Source of the DNA: Rhodoblastus sp963703385
GTDB taxonomy: Bacteria; Pseudomonadota; Alphaproteobacteria; Rhizobiales; Beijerinckiaceae
Assembly (NCBI GenBank): GCA_963703385.1
Contig: OY969816.1
Span: forward strand, 310,001-374,000
Direction of reading: 5' to 3'
Length of the DNA stretch: 64,000 bases
In this document: positions 55,421 to 63,334 of the stretch, one piece after another
Position numbering within the stretch: position 1 is the first letter of the stretch
How the letters are laid out: each line of letters begins with the position of its first letter
The notes under the pieces: model-generated
Seen by the model: only the letters and a program-made list of their open reading frames with translations
The model's database searches: none
Told to the model about the DNA's origin: nothing
Translations under genes and position numbers: made by a program

Positions 55421-55622
55421 AAACCATGACCTGACCTCCTCCCTCTGCTTCCGAATCGAAACGCGCTGCGATTTCCGCAACGCGAATTTCGTTCGCTTTG
55501 AGCTAGAGGAGGCAGTCTTGCCACAAATCACCATACGCCTGCATCAGGACCTCGCGGATCATATTCTGGCCGCTGGGCCAGATGGAGCGCGGTCGCTTTC
55601 GGCCCTGTGGCGTCAGGCTGGG
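55421..55622 (+). repeat. ~200-bp direct repeat, copy B
   Basis: Second copy of the segment at 54563-54757, here containing the promoter-proximal part and first 35 codons of an intact small gene. Differences between the copies are scattered substitutions and a few small indels. Confidence 0.8.
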
Positions 55623-55823
55623 AACGCCATAAAATCGCATGGACGGCATATCGCCTATGCGCCCGCCATCCTCCCCGACGGCCTGCATTGCGCCATGAGC
55701 GTCCATGTCGGCCTTCGCGGCATGGTCATCGAGGTGGACCGCCCCGGAACCTTGATCCCAGGACGAGATGTGGTGGTGGATCGCCAGGCGACGATGCGCC
55801 GCCCCACGCCGCAAAGGCGCTGA
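55518..55823 (+). CDS. Small hypothetical protein
   Basis: A 101-residue protein starting with TTG at 55518 behind a strong AGGAGG at 5-base spacing. The sequence runs PQITIRLHQDLADHILAAGPDGARSLSALWRQAG, then a part with Met/His-rich GLHCAMSVHVGLRGMVIEVDRP. The arrangement of an N-terminal strand-helix like a ribbon protein and a beta-rich C-terminus is suggestive, but no family is recognised. A truncated duplicate starts at 54657. Confidence 0.6.
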   Translation: MPQITIRLHQDLADHILAAGPDGARSLSALWRQAGNAIKSHGRHIAYAPAILPDGLHCAMSVHVGLRGMVIEVDRPGTLIPGRDVVVDRQATMRRPTPQRR

Positions 55824-55924
55824 CATCGACGGGCGGGGACATTCCCCGCCCAATCTCGCCGGCTTCTCCCGATCTTTCGTCGGCGCCTCAATGGCGCCGA
55901 CAATCCGCATTTTCGGTGGTGCCC

Positions 55925-56509
55925 ATGCCGCGTCGTAAAATCCAATGCGCTTTTCTGTCCTGGCTCGAAGCAAATCGCGCCCGTTTCGCCGTCGAGATCG
56001 AACTCGGGACGCGAACCGACGAGGTTCATGAGTTTTCCTTCGCCGGGATCAACCGCGCCATAAGAGGCGCGCTGACAACCTATGAGATCAATGTCTATGC
56101 GCTGCATGCGGACGACTGCTGGGATTTCCTGCTGAGTCTGGAAGCGGAGCCGAGGCGTATCATGGGCGGCGGCGTTGTCTGCGAGGCCTGCCTGCCCGAG
56201 GCGCGGCGCGTGTTCGCCGATCGACCGGCGCTCTGGGCAGATCATTTGTTTGAGCCCTTTCTGGAATGGGTCAACGACAACCTCGCCAAGGCCAAATGGC
56301 TGGCGCTGTATGGCGACCCAGACTACGCCACCTGGGCGCGGCTGTTGCCGAACGATGACATCTCGGAGCACCTGCGAGCAGGCGGCTATAGGCTCAATTT
56401 TTCCGCCCTGACGGACGAGAGCCAACCGGCCCCGCGTGATCGGCCGCCCATTCTTCTGCCCTGTCGCAATTCGCGAGATGCGGCCGATATTGACGTTATT
56501 GCTGAGTAG
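55925..56509 (+). CDS. Hypothetical protein
   Basis: A 194-residue protein: KIQCAFLSWLEANRARFAVEIELGTRTDEVHEFSFAGINRAIRGALTTYEINVYAL, CWDFLLSLEAEPRRIMGGGVVCEACLPEARRVFADRPALWADHLFEPFLEWVNDNLAKAKWLALYGD. It contains one CxxC-type pair (VVCEACLP), possibly a metal site. No domain was recognised. The frame is open upstream to 55607, but the ATG at 55925 is the first sensible start. Confidence 0.6.
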   Translation: MPRRKIQCAFLSWLEANRARFAVEIELGTRTDEVHEFSFAGINRAIRGALTTYEINVYALHADDCWDFLLSLEAEPRRIMGGGVVCEACLPEARRVFADRPALWADHLFEPFLEWVNDNLAKAKWLALYGDPDYATWARLLPNDDISEHLRAGGYRLNFSALTDESQPAPRDRPPILLPCRNSRDAADIDVIAE

Positions 56510-56540
56510 ATTGCATCCAGATTTTGAAATGCGAGGAATC

Positions 56541-57152
56541 ATGAGCGAAGAGCTGGACCATCAGGTTTTTCCGACCGAGGAGCTGCGCCGATCAAAATGC
56601 GACCGGGACGCTTTTGCAGCAAAACCGCGCTTTCCGATCATGGTCGTGCTCGACCAGGTGACGCAAGGCTATAATATCGGCGCGATTTTTAGGCTTTGCG
56701 ACGCGATGCTGGTCGAACGCCTCGTGGTCACCGGCGCCGAAATCCACTTGCGCAAACGTCGCCTGTCCCAATCGGCGCGCGGAACGCAATATTGGACGCC
56801 CTGGTCGCAAGAAGGCTCGGCCGAGGAAGCGGTTATCCGCGCGAAGGCTGACGGATACCAGATCGTGGCTGTTGAACTGGCGGCGAACAGCGTTCGTCCC
56901 GAGGCATTCATCCCGAGCTTTCCAGTCTGCCTGGTCCTCGGCGGCGAATGCGACGGTGTTTCCCAGGAAGTAGCCAATCTGGCGGACGCCGTCATTGAGA
57001 TCCCAATGCGCGGCATGGCCAATTCGATCAATGTCTCCACAGCGGCGGCGATTGTGCTCTATGCCCTGTCGTGCCGCGCCGAGGCCGAGGGTTCGCCCGT
57101 GGGCGCGCAGCAGATCAGCGTTCCGTTCCCGGACCCGCGGCCGGCTTCTTGA
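56541..57152 (+). CDS. TrmH/SpoU-family RNA methyltransferase
   Basis: A 203-residue SPOUT methyltransferase: PIMVVLDQVTQGYNIGAIFRLCDAMLVERLVVTG (motif 1 with the conserved N-x-GAIxR), VCLVLGGECDGVSQEVANLADAVIEIPMRGMANSINVSTAAAIVLYAL (motifs 2 and 3 forming the SAM trefoil knot). It would 2'-O-methylate tRNA or rRNA. It starts with the ATG at 56541 behind GAGGAATC. The length fits a minimal catalytic domain. Its 3' end overlaps the convergent hypothetical gene by 38 bases. Confidence 0.93.
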   Translation: MSEELDHQVFPTEELRRSKCDRDAFAAKPRFPIMVVLDQVTQGYNIGAIFRLCDAMLVERLVVTGAEIHLRKRRLSQSARGTQYWTPWSQEGSAEEAVIRAKADGYQIVAVELAANSVRPEAFIPSFPVCLVLGGECDGVSQEVANLADAVIEIPMRGMANSINVSTAAAIVLYALSCRAEAEGSPVGAQQISVPFPDPRPAS

Positions 57153-57825
57153 AAGCAATGGCGATCACGGCGGAGGCGCTCGCGCCACAATATGCGGTCA
57201 CGAGGGAGGGGCGCGCGCGCGGCGCGCCAAGAAGCAAGGTGGAAAGTTCGTCGAATTTCAGAAGGTCGAACTGCTCGTCGTCGGCTTTGGAAATGGATTG
57301 AATGATGAAGGCGCCGCCATCGAATTCTGTTTCTGTGAAAGAGTGCAAGGCGTTTTCGAGATCGCGCTGCACTACGTCGCCTTGAATCCCTTCGACGACC
57401 GCTCCTCGCCCAAAATGCGGAACGAAAGCGCGCCCACCTGCGATGTCCAAGGCGTCGGCCAAATCCACGCCGATCATCACTGGTCCGCGGACCAACCGCG
57501 CAAAGGCCTCGGCGATGATGTCGAGATCGCGCGCGGGCGCGCTGATCGCCCATATAGCGCCGTCGGATGTGAAATTCTCGGGAGCGAGAGCATCATCGAT
57601 GACCAGCATTCGCCAAGGCGCTTTGGCGCTTGTCGACGTTCCAGACGACAGCGCGGTCGCAAAATCGGAGGCGTCCTCGCGGACGATCAATATCTCAACG
57701 GTCGGCGTCCCTGTTAAGGGCGGAAATCCAGATGCCCATTCGGGACATTCTCCACCGATTGTTCTGATGGCCAAAACGCCGAAATCGTACGACGGCGCCT
57801 GTTTGGATTGGAGAGCTGAATTCAT
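57115..57825 (-). CDS. Hypothetical protein
   Basis: A 236-residue protein with alternating hydrophobic strands (TPTVEILIVREDASDF, RMLVIDDALAPE, AIWAISAPARDLDIIAEAFARLV, VMIGVDLADAL) suggesting an alpha/beta fold, and a Gly/Ala-rich C-terminal part. No family was recognised. Codon use is like that of its neighbours. The extensive 3' overlap with the trmH-type gene (57115-57152) is unusual and deserves a check of the stop. Confidence 0.5.
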   Translation of the reverse strand: MNSALQSKQAPSYDFGVLAIRTIGGECPEWASGFPPLTGTPTVEILIVREDASDFATALSSGTSTSAKAPWRMLVIDDALAPENFTSDGAIWAISAPARDLDIIAEAFARLVRGPVMIGVDLADALDIAGGRAFVPHFGRGAVVEGIQGDVVQRDLENALHSFTETEFDGGAFIIQSISKADDEQFDLLKFDELSTLLLGAPRARPSLVTAYCGASASAVIAIAFKKPAAGPGTER

Positions 57826-57983
57826 GCGGCTGCCTCCGATGGGCTGTTTCGAACCAGGTATGAAGTCATATGCGTCAAACCCGGACGGATGGCTTCAGGT
57901 TGTTGGCTCGATCGGATAGGACCGACGTCGAAACCGCCGGCCACTACGATAGCGCCGAGTTGATCTGGCGCCTGACATGACCG

Positions 57984-59540
57984 TTACCCCGCGAGCTCCC
58001 GGAGGGCGGCGTGCGCCTTCACCATGGCGATGGTGTCGCGTTCACAATAGGCGAGCAGCTGGCGTCGCAACCGCGCGATCTCGTCTGCGTTGACGACCGC
58101 GCCTCCGGCGATTTGCAGGAAGGCGCCGGCGGCGGCGAGTTCGTCGGCGACACCGTCGAGGTCGTCGTAGCCGAAATCTGGACACAGGGCCGGTCCGACC
58201 GTCTTGATCGAGAAGCTGAAATCGAAAGCCGGGAGATAGACCGCTCGGCGGACGACAGGAAGGAGATCGGTCAATCGGTCGATCACAGCTTCAAGGGAGG
58301 AGCGCAGATCGGGGAAAAACTCCGCAAGGTCGCGCAGTCGCGATTTTTCGTAGGACGAGTAGACAATGATCGGCGAATTGGATCGCCCCAACGCCGCGAG
58401 CAGGGTCTCTGCGAATTCTCGTCGAGGATCGCCTGCGCCATCGGCCAGGAATTCGAGATGATCGAGCCTGCCGGCGCCGTCGATTTCGTGCAACGACCAC
58501 TGGAAGGGCAGCGTCTGATAGGGACGCGTTCCCTGATAGAGCGGAATAGGCGGGGCCATCGCTTCGAAATCGAGGTAACAGGCGGGCGGACCGAACGCCG
58601 TCAAAAGGCGAGGCAGGTCGTCCGACAAATATGGACGGCCGCTGACAATCGTTTCACGAATGACCGACTGCTTGCCTGTGAGCGGAAACTCTACCGGAAT
58701 CGCCGAGACCGCCTCGATTCCCAGCGCTTTCAATTGTGCTGCGTTGGCTTCCGACAGACGCGGCAATCGCACCACCCAATCGGCAGGCTTGTCGGCCGTG
58801 CATTGATCCCAATAGTCGCAACCGTAGGGCGAACTGCACTGGCGTCCGGGTTCGATGGACGGAGCCTGACCATTGGCTAGACATTCGCGCATGGCCTGAA
58901 TTCGGAAAGGGATTTCGGCGAGCCGCGCTTCGACGTCGGTTTCAACGTCGACGCGCGCGAAAAAGGCGCGCCAGTCAACGCCATCGTGGCCGCGAACGTA
59001 AGCGTTATTCACATGAACGAGTTCGATCGACGAAACCGTGACGCCGGCGCCGCGAAGGACATGAGCCTGAAGCGCGATGTCGTCGAGATGATGATCCTTG
59101 GGACGTGTGCTGATCTTGACCTCCCTCAGCGCCCAGCTTTCATCTGGCAGGCGCTCCAGGATATCGACGCGGACGCGGATGCCGTCGTGCTCGAACGCGG
59201 CTTCGAATATCGCCGGCGTGTTGGCCTCGGCCATCAAGGCGATTGTCCTTGCGACGGCCGCAGAGTGCGCCCATGGCGCCTCGTCGATCAGAACGCCGCC
59301 CGGAAAGAGCAAATGGGCCTTTAGTCCGATTTGTTGGCCGATGTCCAACGGCGAGCCCGGTTCGGGCGGCTCATAGGGCGGCGGCTCATTGACCAGAAGC
59401 CACAGCCGTCGAAGGCATTGCATGCCAGCGATATAGCGCGACTTGGTCAGATGTGGGACAGCCACTAGATCCTCGGCAAGAACTTCGACACGATCCCCAT
59501 GTTCGTCCATCGCCAGCCTGGACGCAACAGGCTCATTCAT
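57984..59540 (-). CDS. DUF2779 nuclease-like protein
   Basis: A 518-residue protein. The N-terminal part LTKSRYIAGMQCLRRLWLLVN and the later CSSPYGCDYWDQC give the cysteine pattern of Cas4/RecB-like nucleases with a probable Fe-S cluster. EAAFEHDGIRVRVDILERLPDESWALREVKIS carries the D...ExK nuclease core. The C-terminal DUF2779 part (CYLDFEAMAPPIPLYQGTRPYQTLPFQWSLHEI, then AYCERDTIAMVKAHAAL) is an RNase H-fold 3'-5' exonuclease. This is a complete two-nuclease architecture. Starts at 59555 and 59540 are both possible. Confidence 0.85.
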   Translation of the reverse strand: MNEPVASRLAMDEHGDRVEVLAEDLVAVPHLTKSRYIAGMQCLRRLWLLVNEPPPYEPPEPGSPLDIGQQIGLKAHLLFPGGVLIDEAPWAHSAAVARTIALMAEANTPAIFEAAFEHDGIRVRVDILERLPDESWALREVKISTRPKDHHLDDIALQAHVLRGAGVTVSSIELVHVNNAYVRGHDGVDWRAFFARVDVETDVEARLAEIPFRIQAMRECLANGQAPSIEPGRQCSSPYGCDYWDQCTADKPADWVVRLPRLSEANAAQLKALGIEAVSAIPVEFPLTGKQSVIRETIVSGRPYLSDDLPRLLTAFGPPACYLDFEAMAPPIPLYQGTRPYQTLPFQWSLHEIDGAGRLDHLEFLADGAGDPRREFAETLLAALGRSNSPIIVYSSYEKSRLRDLAEFFPDLRSSLEAVIDRLTDLLPVVRRAVYLPAFDFSFSIKTVGPALCPDFGYDDLDGVADELAAAGAFLQIAGGAVVNADEIARLRRQLLAYCERDTIAMVKAHAALRELAG

Positions 59541-59583
59541 GACTGGCGAACACATGTGACCGATTCTGTCGTAACTCTGGCGC

Positions 59584-60078
59584 TCAACGTTCGCCTCGAT
59601 CCGGCGTCCCCACCTTGATGATCGGCTGCTCATGGACCCGTTCCTCGGGAACGAACGCGATCCGCATGCCCCAGCCATTGTGGACAAGGAGCATCCTGCC
59701 GAACTCGGCCCAGGAAAGCTCCTTGTCATCTATCCAGATCATTGGTTGACCTTCCTCGCTCTCGTCGATGATGCACCTCAGTACATCGCCGACAGGAGCC
59801 CATTGCTCGGAGCTGGGGGCATACTCGATCTGCGGTTTGCCTTCGGGGATTTCGACGACGGTCCGGTCCCACGCATCGACTCCCGCCTGCATGGCGGTGA
59901 CAACCTCGTTGTACCGGTCCAGAATCTCCATATCGGACATCCGCTGGACTTCTGCACCGAGCCTCAGGTGCATCCCGCCGATCGCCTCGTCGACGAACGT
60001 GATCACGGCGTATTCGCCGTCGCGTTCGATCCGCACCTCGTCGAGCGATGCGTGTTGCGGCTTCTTGATCCGAGGCAT
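59584..60078 (-). CDS. Hypothetical protein
   Basis: A 164-residue acidic protein: IKKPQHASLDEVRIERDGEYAVITFVDEAIGGMHLRLGAEVQRMSDMEILDRYNEVV, then IDDKELSWAEFGRMLLVHNGWGMRIAFVPEERVHEQ. Composition and strand-helix alternation look genuine. It resembles small conserved proteins of unknown function in transposon-rich regions; no domain name can be given. The ATG at 60078 begins the conserved-looking part. Confidence 0.6.
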   Translation of the reverse strand: MPRIKKPQHASLDEVRIERDGEYAVITFVDEAIGGMHLRLGAEVQRMSDMEILDRYNEVVTAMQAGVDAWDRTVVEIPEGKPQIEYAPSSEQWAPVGDVLRCIIDESEEGQPMIWIDDKELSWAEFGRMLLVHNGWGMRIAFVPEERVHEQPIIKVGTPDRGER

Positions 60079-60322
60079 GTTTCGTCCGCTCCAATTGGTC
60101 CAAGGCGCCAATGTCGGCGACCTGTCGGCTCTTAATGCCATGAGTGCGCTCATCAATCGACGGCGTGGTTTTGTGTGGGCGTCACCTACATTCGAGAAAA
60201 ATGACTTTCAGCATCGCCCGCGCCATTCCGGTATAATCTATCGTCACCTTTGCCTTCGACTCCCATTGATTTCAGGGGCCTGGCTAAGCAGTATCGGTTA
60301 GAAGCTCAATGGAAGAATTCGC

Positions 60323-60565
60323 ATGACGAGACCACCGAACCGATATCGACCGACCGACGCCTTTTCCGTAGCCGAAGCTGTGTTCAAACCAGCGACGCCA
60401 CCAGCGGCCGAGCCCGTCCGCGCGCAAAAAAAAGGTGGCGTTCCAATCTCTAAAGAATTGGTGTCGATCAAGCTCGACAGCGATTTGATTGCACATTTTC
60501 AAGAGGATGGGCCGGGTTGGCAGGAGCGAATCAACGATGCGCTGCGGCGGGCAACGGGCTTGTAA
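60323..60565 (+). CDS. BrnA-type antitoxin, apparently orphan
   Basis: An 80-residue protein whose C-terminal half (ISKELVSIKLDSDLIAHFQEDGPGWQERINDALRRATGL) is the ribbon-helix-helix of BrnA antitoxins. The N-terminal half is basic and disordered. No BrnT toxin gene is present within 300 bases on either side, so it is probably a solitary antitoxin or repressor remnant. Confidence 0.8.
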   Translation: MTRPPNRYRPTDAFSVAEAVFKPATPPAAEPVRAQKKGGVPISKELVSIKLDSDLIAHFQEDGPGWQERINDALRRATGL

Positions 60566-60858
60566 TCCGGCGAGCTCTCAAAGGTAGTTCACTCGCCGGT
60601 AGACTCGCGGAAATCCGACGGCGGCTTTCCGTCGACTTCGTAAGCTCGTCATCCTGTCCGGCAATGACCGGACCTGGCGCCAAGCCGCCTTTGCCGAAGG
60701 AACTCGCGGCCGTCCGCAATCCGCCGATCTCTACCATTGGATAGAGTGCGCGGTCCCCTCTATATGTAGTGGATGCCTGCGTTAACCGGATAGGCACGGT
60801 TCGACCATCGATCGAAACGATTTCCAGGATACGACCGCGCTGATAATGCTATTTCAAG
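60566..60858. other. Gene-free stretch
   Basis: About 290 bases between the orphan antitoxin and the HEPN-like gene. A minus-strand frame at 60531-60797 exists but starts within no ribosome-binding context and has no motif. Nothing else was seen. Confidence 0.4.
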
Positions 60859-61566
60859 TCAGTCGACCACCGGATAAAACGGCGTTCCCCAATCGTGGTC
60901 GGCATGATCCATCATGATGTCGATGAAGATCGGCAGCAACCACCCCAACACCGCTGCACCGTCGCGGACTTGGCCGCGGTTGACCGAGCTGTTCCAGGTT
61001 GCTCCGCCATGCACTAGCTGATTGCGCAAGACGTAGAGGCGATCGAAAACCACTGACAATATCGCCGACGTGTCATGGCGCGCCAAGGCGGAATTGATTT
61101 TCGCCTTGCTGCGCGCGAGGCGGTCCTGCCAGTCGTCGAAGCCGGCATAACCGTTCTGATGATTCCAGAACGGGGCAAAGACATATTTGTTGTCGAGCAG
61201 AACGCGGATTTCATGCGGAAACCGCTCCCAGATCGCATTGTAAATCCGATGGGTCCGGTCGAACCTCACAAGACTGTCGAAGAATTCGCTGAATAGGCCC
61301 CGCTCGGCGCCATTTTCGGCGCCAATTTCGCGCGCATAGGCGGAATTGAACCCGATCCAGAGGAGAATGAAGCGCAGATCGTCATCGTCCTTTTCGGCCT
61401 CGGCCCGCGTGAGCCAGCTTATCGCCCGGTGAACCCGAAGCGATAGCACGGAAGGGAAACCGCCTCGAAGCGACCGTTGCTTGCTCTTGAGGGACGCAGC
61501 GTCGAGCGCCTCGTCTTTATTGGGGAATATCGTCGGCATCGAATCGCTTTCGTCTAAAAATCTCAT
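60859..61566 (-). CDS. HEPN-like protein
   Basis: A 235-residue all-helical protein. Near the C-terminus it has RLYVLRNQLVHGGATW, the RNxLVHG form of the HEPN Rx4-6H catalytic motif, followed by helix QVRDGAAVLGWLLPIFIDIMMDH. The N-terminal part (RVHRAISWLTRAEAEKDDDDLRFILLWIGFNSAYAREIG) matches the first helices of HEPN folds in Apea-like and MAE_28990-type proteins. HEPN proteins often act as RNases in defence or as tRNA nucleotidyltransferase partners. It is transcribed with the same polarity as the phosphoesterase gene upstream (44-base gap). Confidence 0.7.
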   Translation of the reverse strand: MRFLDESDSMPTIFPNKDEALDAASLKSKQRSLRGGFPSVLSLRVHRAISWLTRAEAEKDDDDLRFILLWIGFNSAYAREIGAENGAERGLFSEFFDSLVRFDRTHRIYNAIWERFPHEIRVLLDNKYVFAPFWNHQNGYAGFDDWQDRLARSKAKINSALARHDTSAILSVVFDRLYVLRNQLVHGGATWNSSVNRGQVRDGAAVLGWLLPIFIDIMMDHADHDWGTPFYPVVD

Positions 61567-61609
61567 GTCGCTGATGCTGCAATTTTGTACGCGGCGACGC
61601 GGCGCGAAA

Positions 61610-62545
61610 TCAACTGCCGTCAGATGAAACGAAATGCGCGTTCCGCAGTTCGCTTTCCCCCTCCCAGCGATAGGCGACCAGCGGACCGTTCCTCCCAGCG
61701 CTGTAATCGACGCAGGCGAATTTGCCGGCCATCACTTCGGGCGATCCTGTGCGCCAGTAATGGCCGAAGAACACCGGCGGCCCCTCGTAGGGCTTCAAAC
61801 GGGGATCGGGGGGCAGCGGGATGTTGGGCATGCCAGCCAGCACGCTCTCAGGCGCGAGCGTTGAATTGCGGAGCGAGGAAAAATCCGGCGCCCACCATTT
61901 TATGCGGGCGGCTCGCCGTTGATGACCGTCCTTGTCGTGGAAGGAAAGGCCGTCAGGCAAAATGACCTCCAGGCCCTTGCACAGGGCCTCGACAGCTTCA
62001 AAAACCCAATGGCCGTCGCGGCTTGCCAGGACCATCAGGTCATCGGTCAATGTGTTGTTAGGGCCGAGGTGCGATTTGAGCCGCGACATATAGGCGTCGT
62101 TCCAGCAGGCGTGGACCACCCGGATCGCGCCAAGTTCCAGCCAAAGCGGCAAGGTCTTGAACCACGCGATCACCTCGTCATGCGTTGAGGTGTTCTCGAC
62201 CTCGGCGAGGAACGCCTCATGTTGCGCGCGATTGCTCGCCCGCCTTCGGCTGCGCAGATGTTCGCCCGGCTCTTCGGGATGCGGCGTCGCCCAGGCTATG
62301 GCGTTGAATTCGTGGTTGCCGAGGACGCATTGGGCCGAGCCGGACTCGACCATCGGCCGCACGATATTGATTGTTTCCAGCTGGCGCGGCCCGCGATCGA
62401 TCAGATCGCCGACGAAAATCGCCTTTCGCTCGGGATGCTCCCAAACCCCGTCGATCCGGCGATAGCCGAGAATTTCGAGGAGGCCGAGAAGCTTCCAGGC
62501 CTGCCCATGGACATCGCCGATGATATCGAACGCCTCGCCGCTCAT
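61610..62545 (-). CDS. Metallophosphoesterase (PrpE/ApaH-like)
   Basis: A 311-residue calcineurin-like phosphoesterase: FDIIGDVHGQAWKLL (D-x-H), RKAIFVGDLIDRGP (GD), SAQCVLGNHEFNAI (GNHE), AIRVVHACWND and VFFGHYWRTG (H). All five metal-ligand motifs are intact. Relatives hydrolyse dinucleoside polyphosphates, NADP or phosphoproteins. It belongs to a same-strand series with the phosphatase and ADP-ribosylglycohydrolase genes, separated from them only by an exonuclease fragment. Confidence 0.92.
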   Translation of the reverse strand: MSGEAFDIIGDVHGQAWKLLGLLEILGYRRIDGVWEHPERKAIFVGDLIDRGPRQLETINIVRPMVESGSAQCVLGNHEFNAIAWATPHPEEPGEHLRSRRRASNRAQHEAFLAEVENTSTHDEVIAWFKTLPLWLELGAIRVVHACWNDAYMSRLKSHLGPNNTLTDDLMVLASRDGHWVFEAVEALCKGLEVILPDGLSFHDKDGHQRRAARIKWWAPDFSSLRNSTLAPESVLAGMPNIPLPPDPRLKPYEGPPVFFGHYWRTGSPEVMAGKFACVDYSAGRNGPLVAYRWEGESELRNAHFVSSDGS

Positions 62546-62563
62546 TTTTCCCATCATCCGTGA

Positions 62564-62710
62564 TCAGCCGCCAGAGATTAGCATAGGCGAGCGCCTCTGC
62601 GGCGCGAATGCCCAGCCGACATCAATGACATAACCATCGAAGTCCGACGCTTCACAATCGACGAAGACGGGCGGTAACGGCGTAGCCAAGTTGCGGCTTT
62701 CTGGAGTCAA
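62564..62710 (-). pseudogene. DEDD exonuclease, N-terminal fragment
   Basis: A 48-codon frame starting with TTG overlapping the phosphatase stop (TTGA). It encodes LPPVFVDCEASDFDGYVIDVGWAF, the first strand of a DnaQ/RNase T-type 3'-5' exonuclease with the D-x-E pair, then PQRRSPMLISGG and a stop. The remaining about 150 residues of such a domain are missing. Confidence 0.6.
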
Positions 62711-63334
62711 TCCGGCGGCTGTCCGGCAACCGCCGCGAGTTTCTGGACGATATTCGCAAAATCCACTCGCGACGGCAGGTTGCGAAGGTAATCTTCCTGC
62801 TCCGTGGTCTCGATGGCTCCGATCCGCGCAGCCCTCACCCGCCGGATCGCTTCTTCCACCATGACGCCACGCTCCATCAAAATTCTGGCGGCGACCGTTC
62901 CGGTCCGGCCAAGACCGCCCCGACAGTGCAGAACAATCAACCCGCCGCGGGACAATTCAGCATGGAGCATTTTGCCGGCGCTTAACCACAGGGTTTCGAA
63001 CTTACCGTCCGGCGCGCCGCCGTCGATGATGGGCAGATGGTGCCACGCCATGCCGCGTCGCTCGGTCTCTGCCCCCAGATCCTGGACCTTCAATAAGCGA
63101 AATTCATGATTCTTCGAGCAACGTGACGAGGGCGCTCGCCTTTTGGTCGCGGATCAGATCGAGGTCGACATCCAGTTGCCGATCCCAACCTGGCCCGGGA
63201 AACAAAGGGTATGGATCGACTTTGCCCGGGCAGATGGTCATTCCGATTTCGCCCGCACAATCCGGTAGGCGAACGCGATCGATCCGCAATGGGTGGGTCA
63301 CGCTGTTCCTCGATTCCACTGGATTTTCTCTCAT
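62707..63334 (-). pseudogene. Dual-specificity phosphatase-like protein, frameshifted
   Basis: About 208 residues in two frames. The first (63334 to about 63110) encodes HPLRIDRVRLPDCAGEIGMTICPGK and DVDLDLIRDQKASALVTLLEE. The second encodes the catalytic part with HCRGGLGRTGT (Cx5R signature of cysteine phosphatases) and AILMERGVMVEEAIRRVRAAR. One extra base near 63109 separates them; removing it restores LEEHEFRLLKVQDLG across the junction. The ATG at 63334 overlaps the ADP-ribosylglycohydrolase stop as ATGA, so the genes were translationally coupled. Confidence 0.85.
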
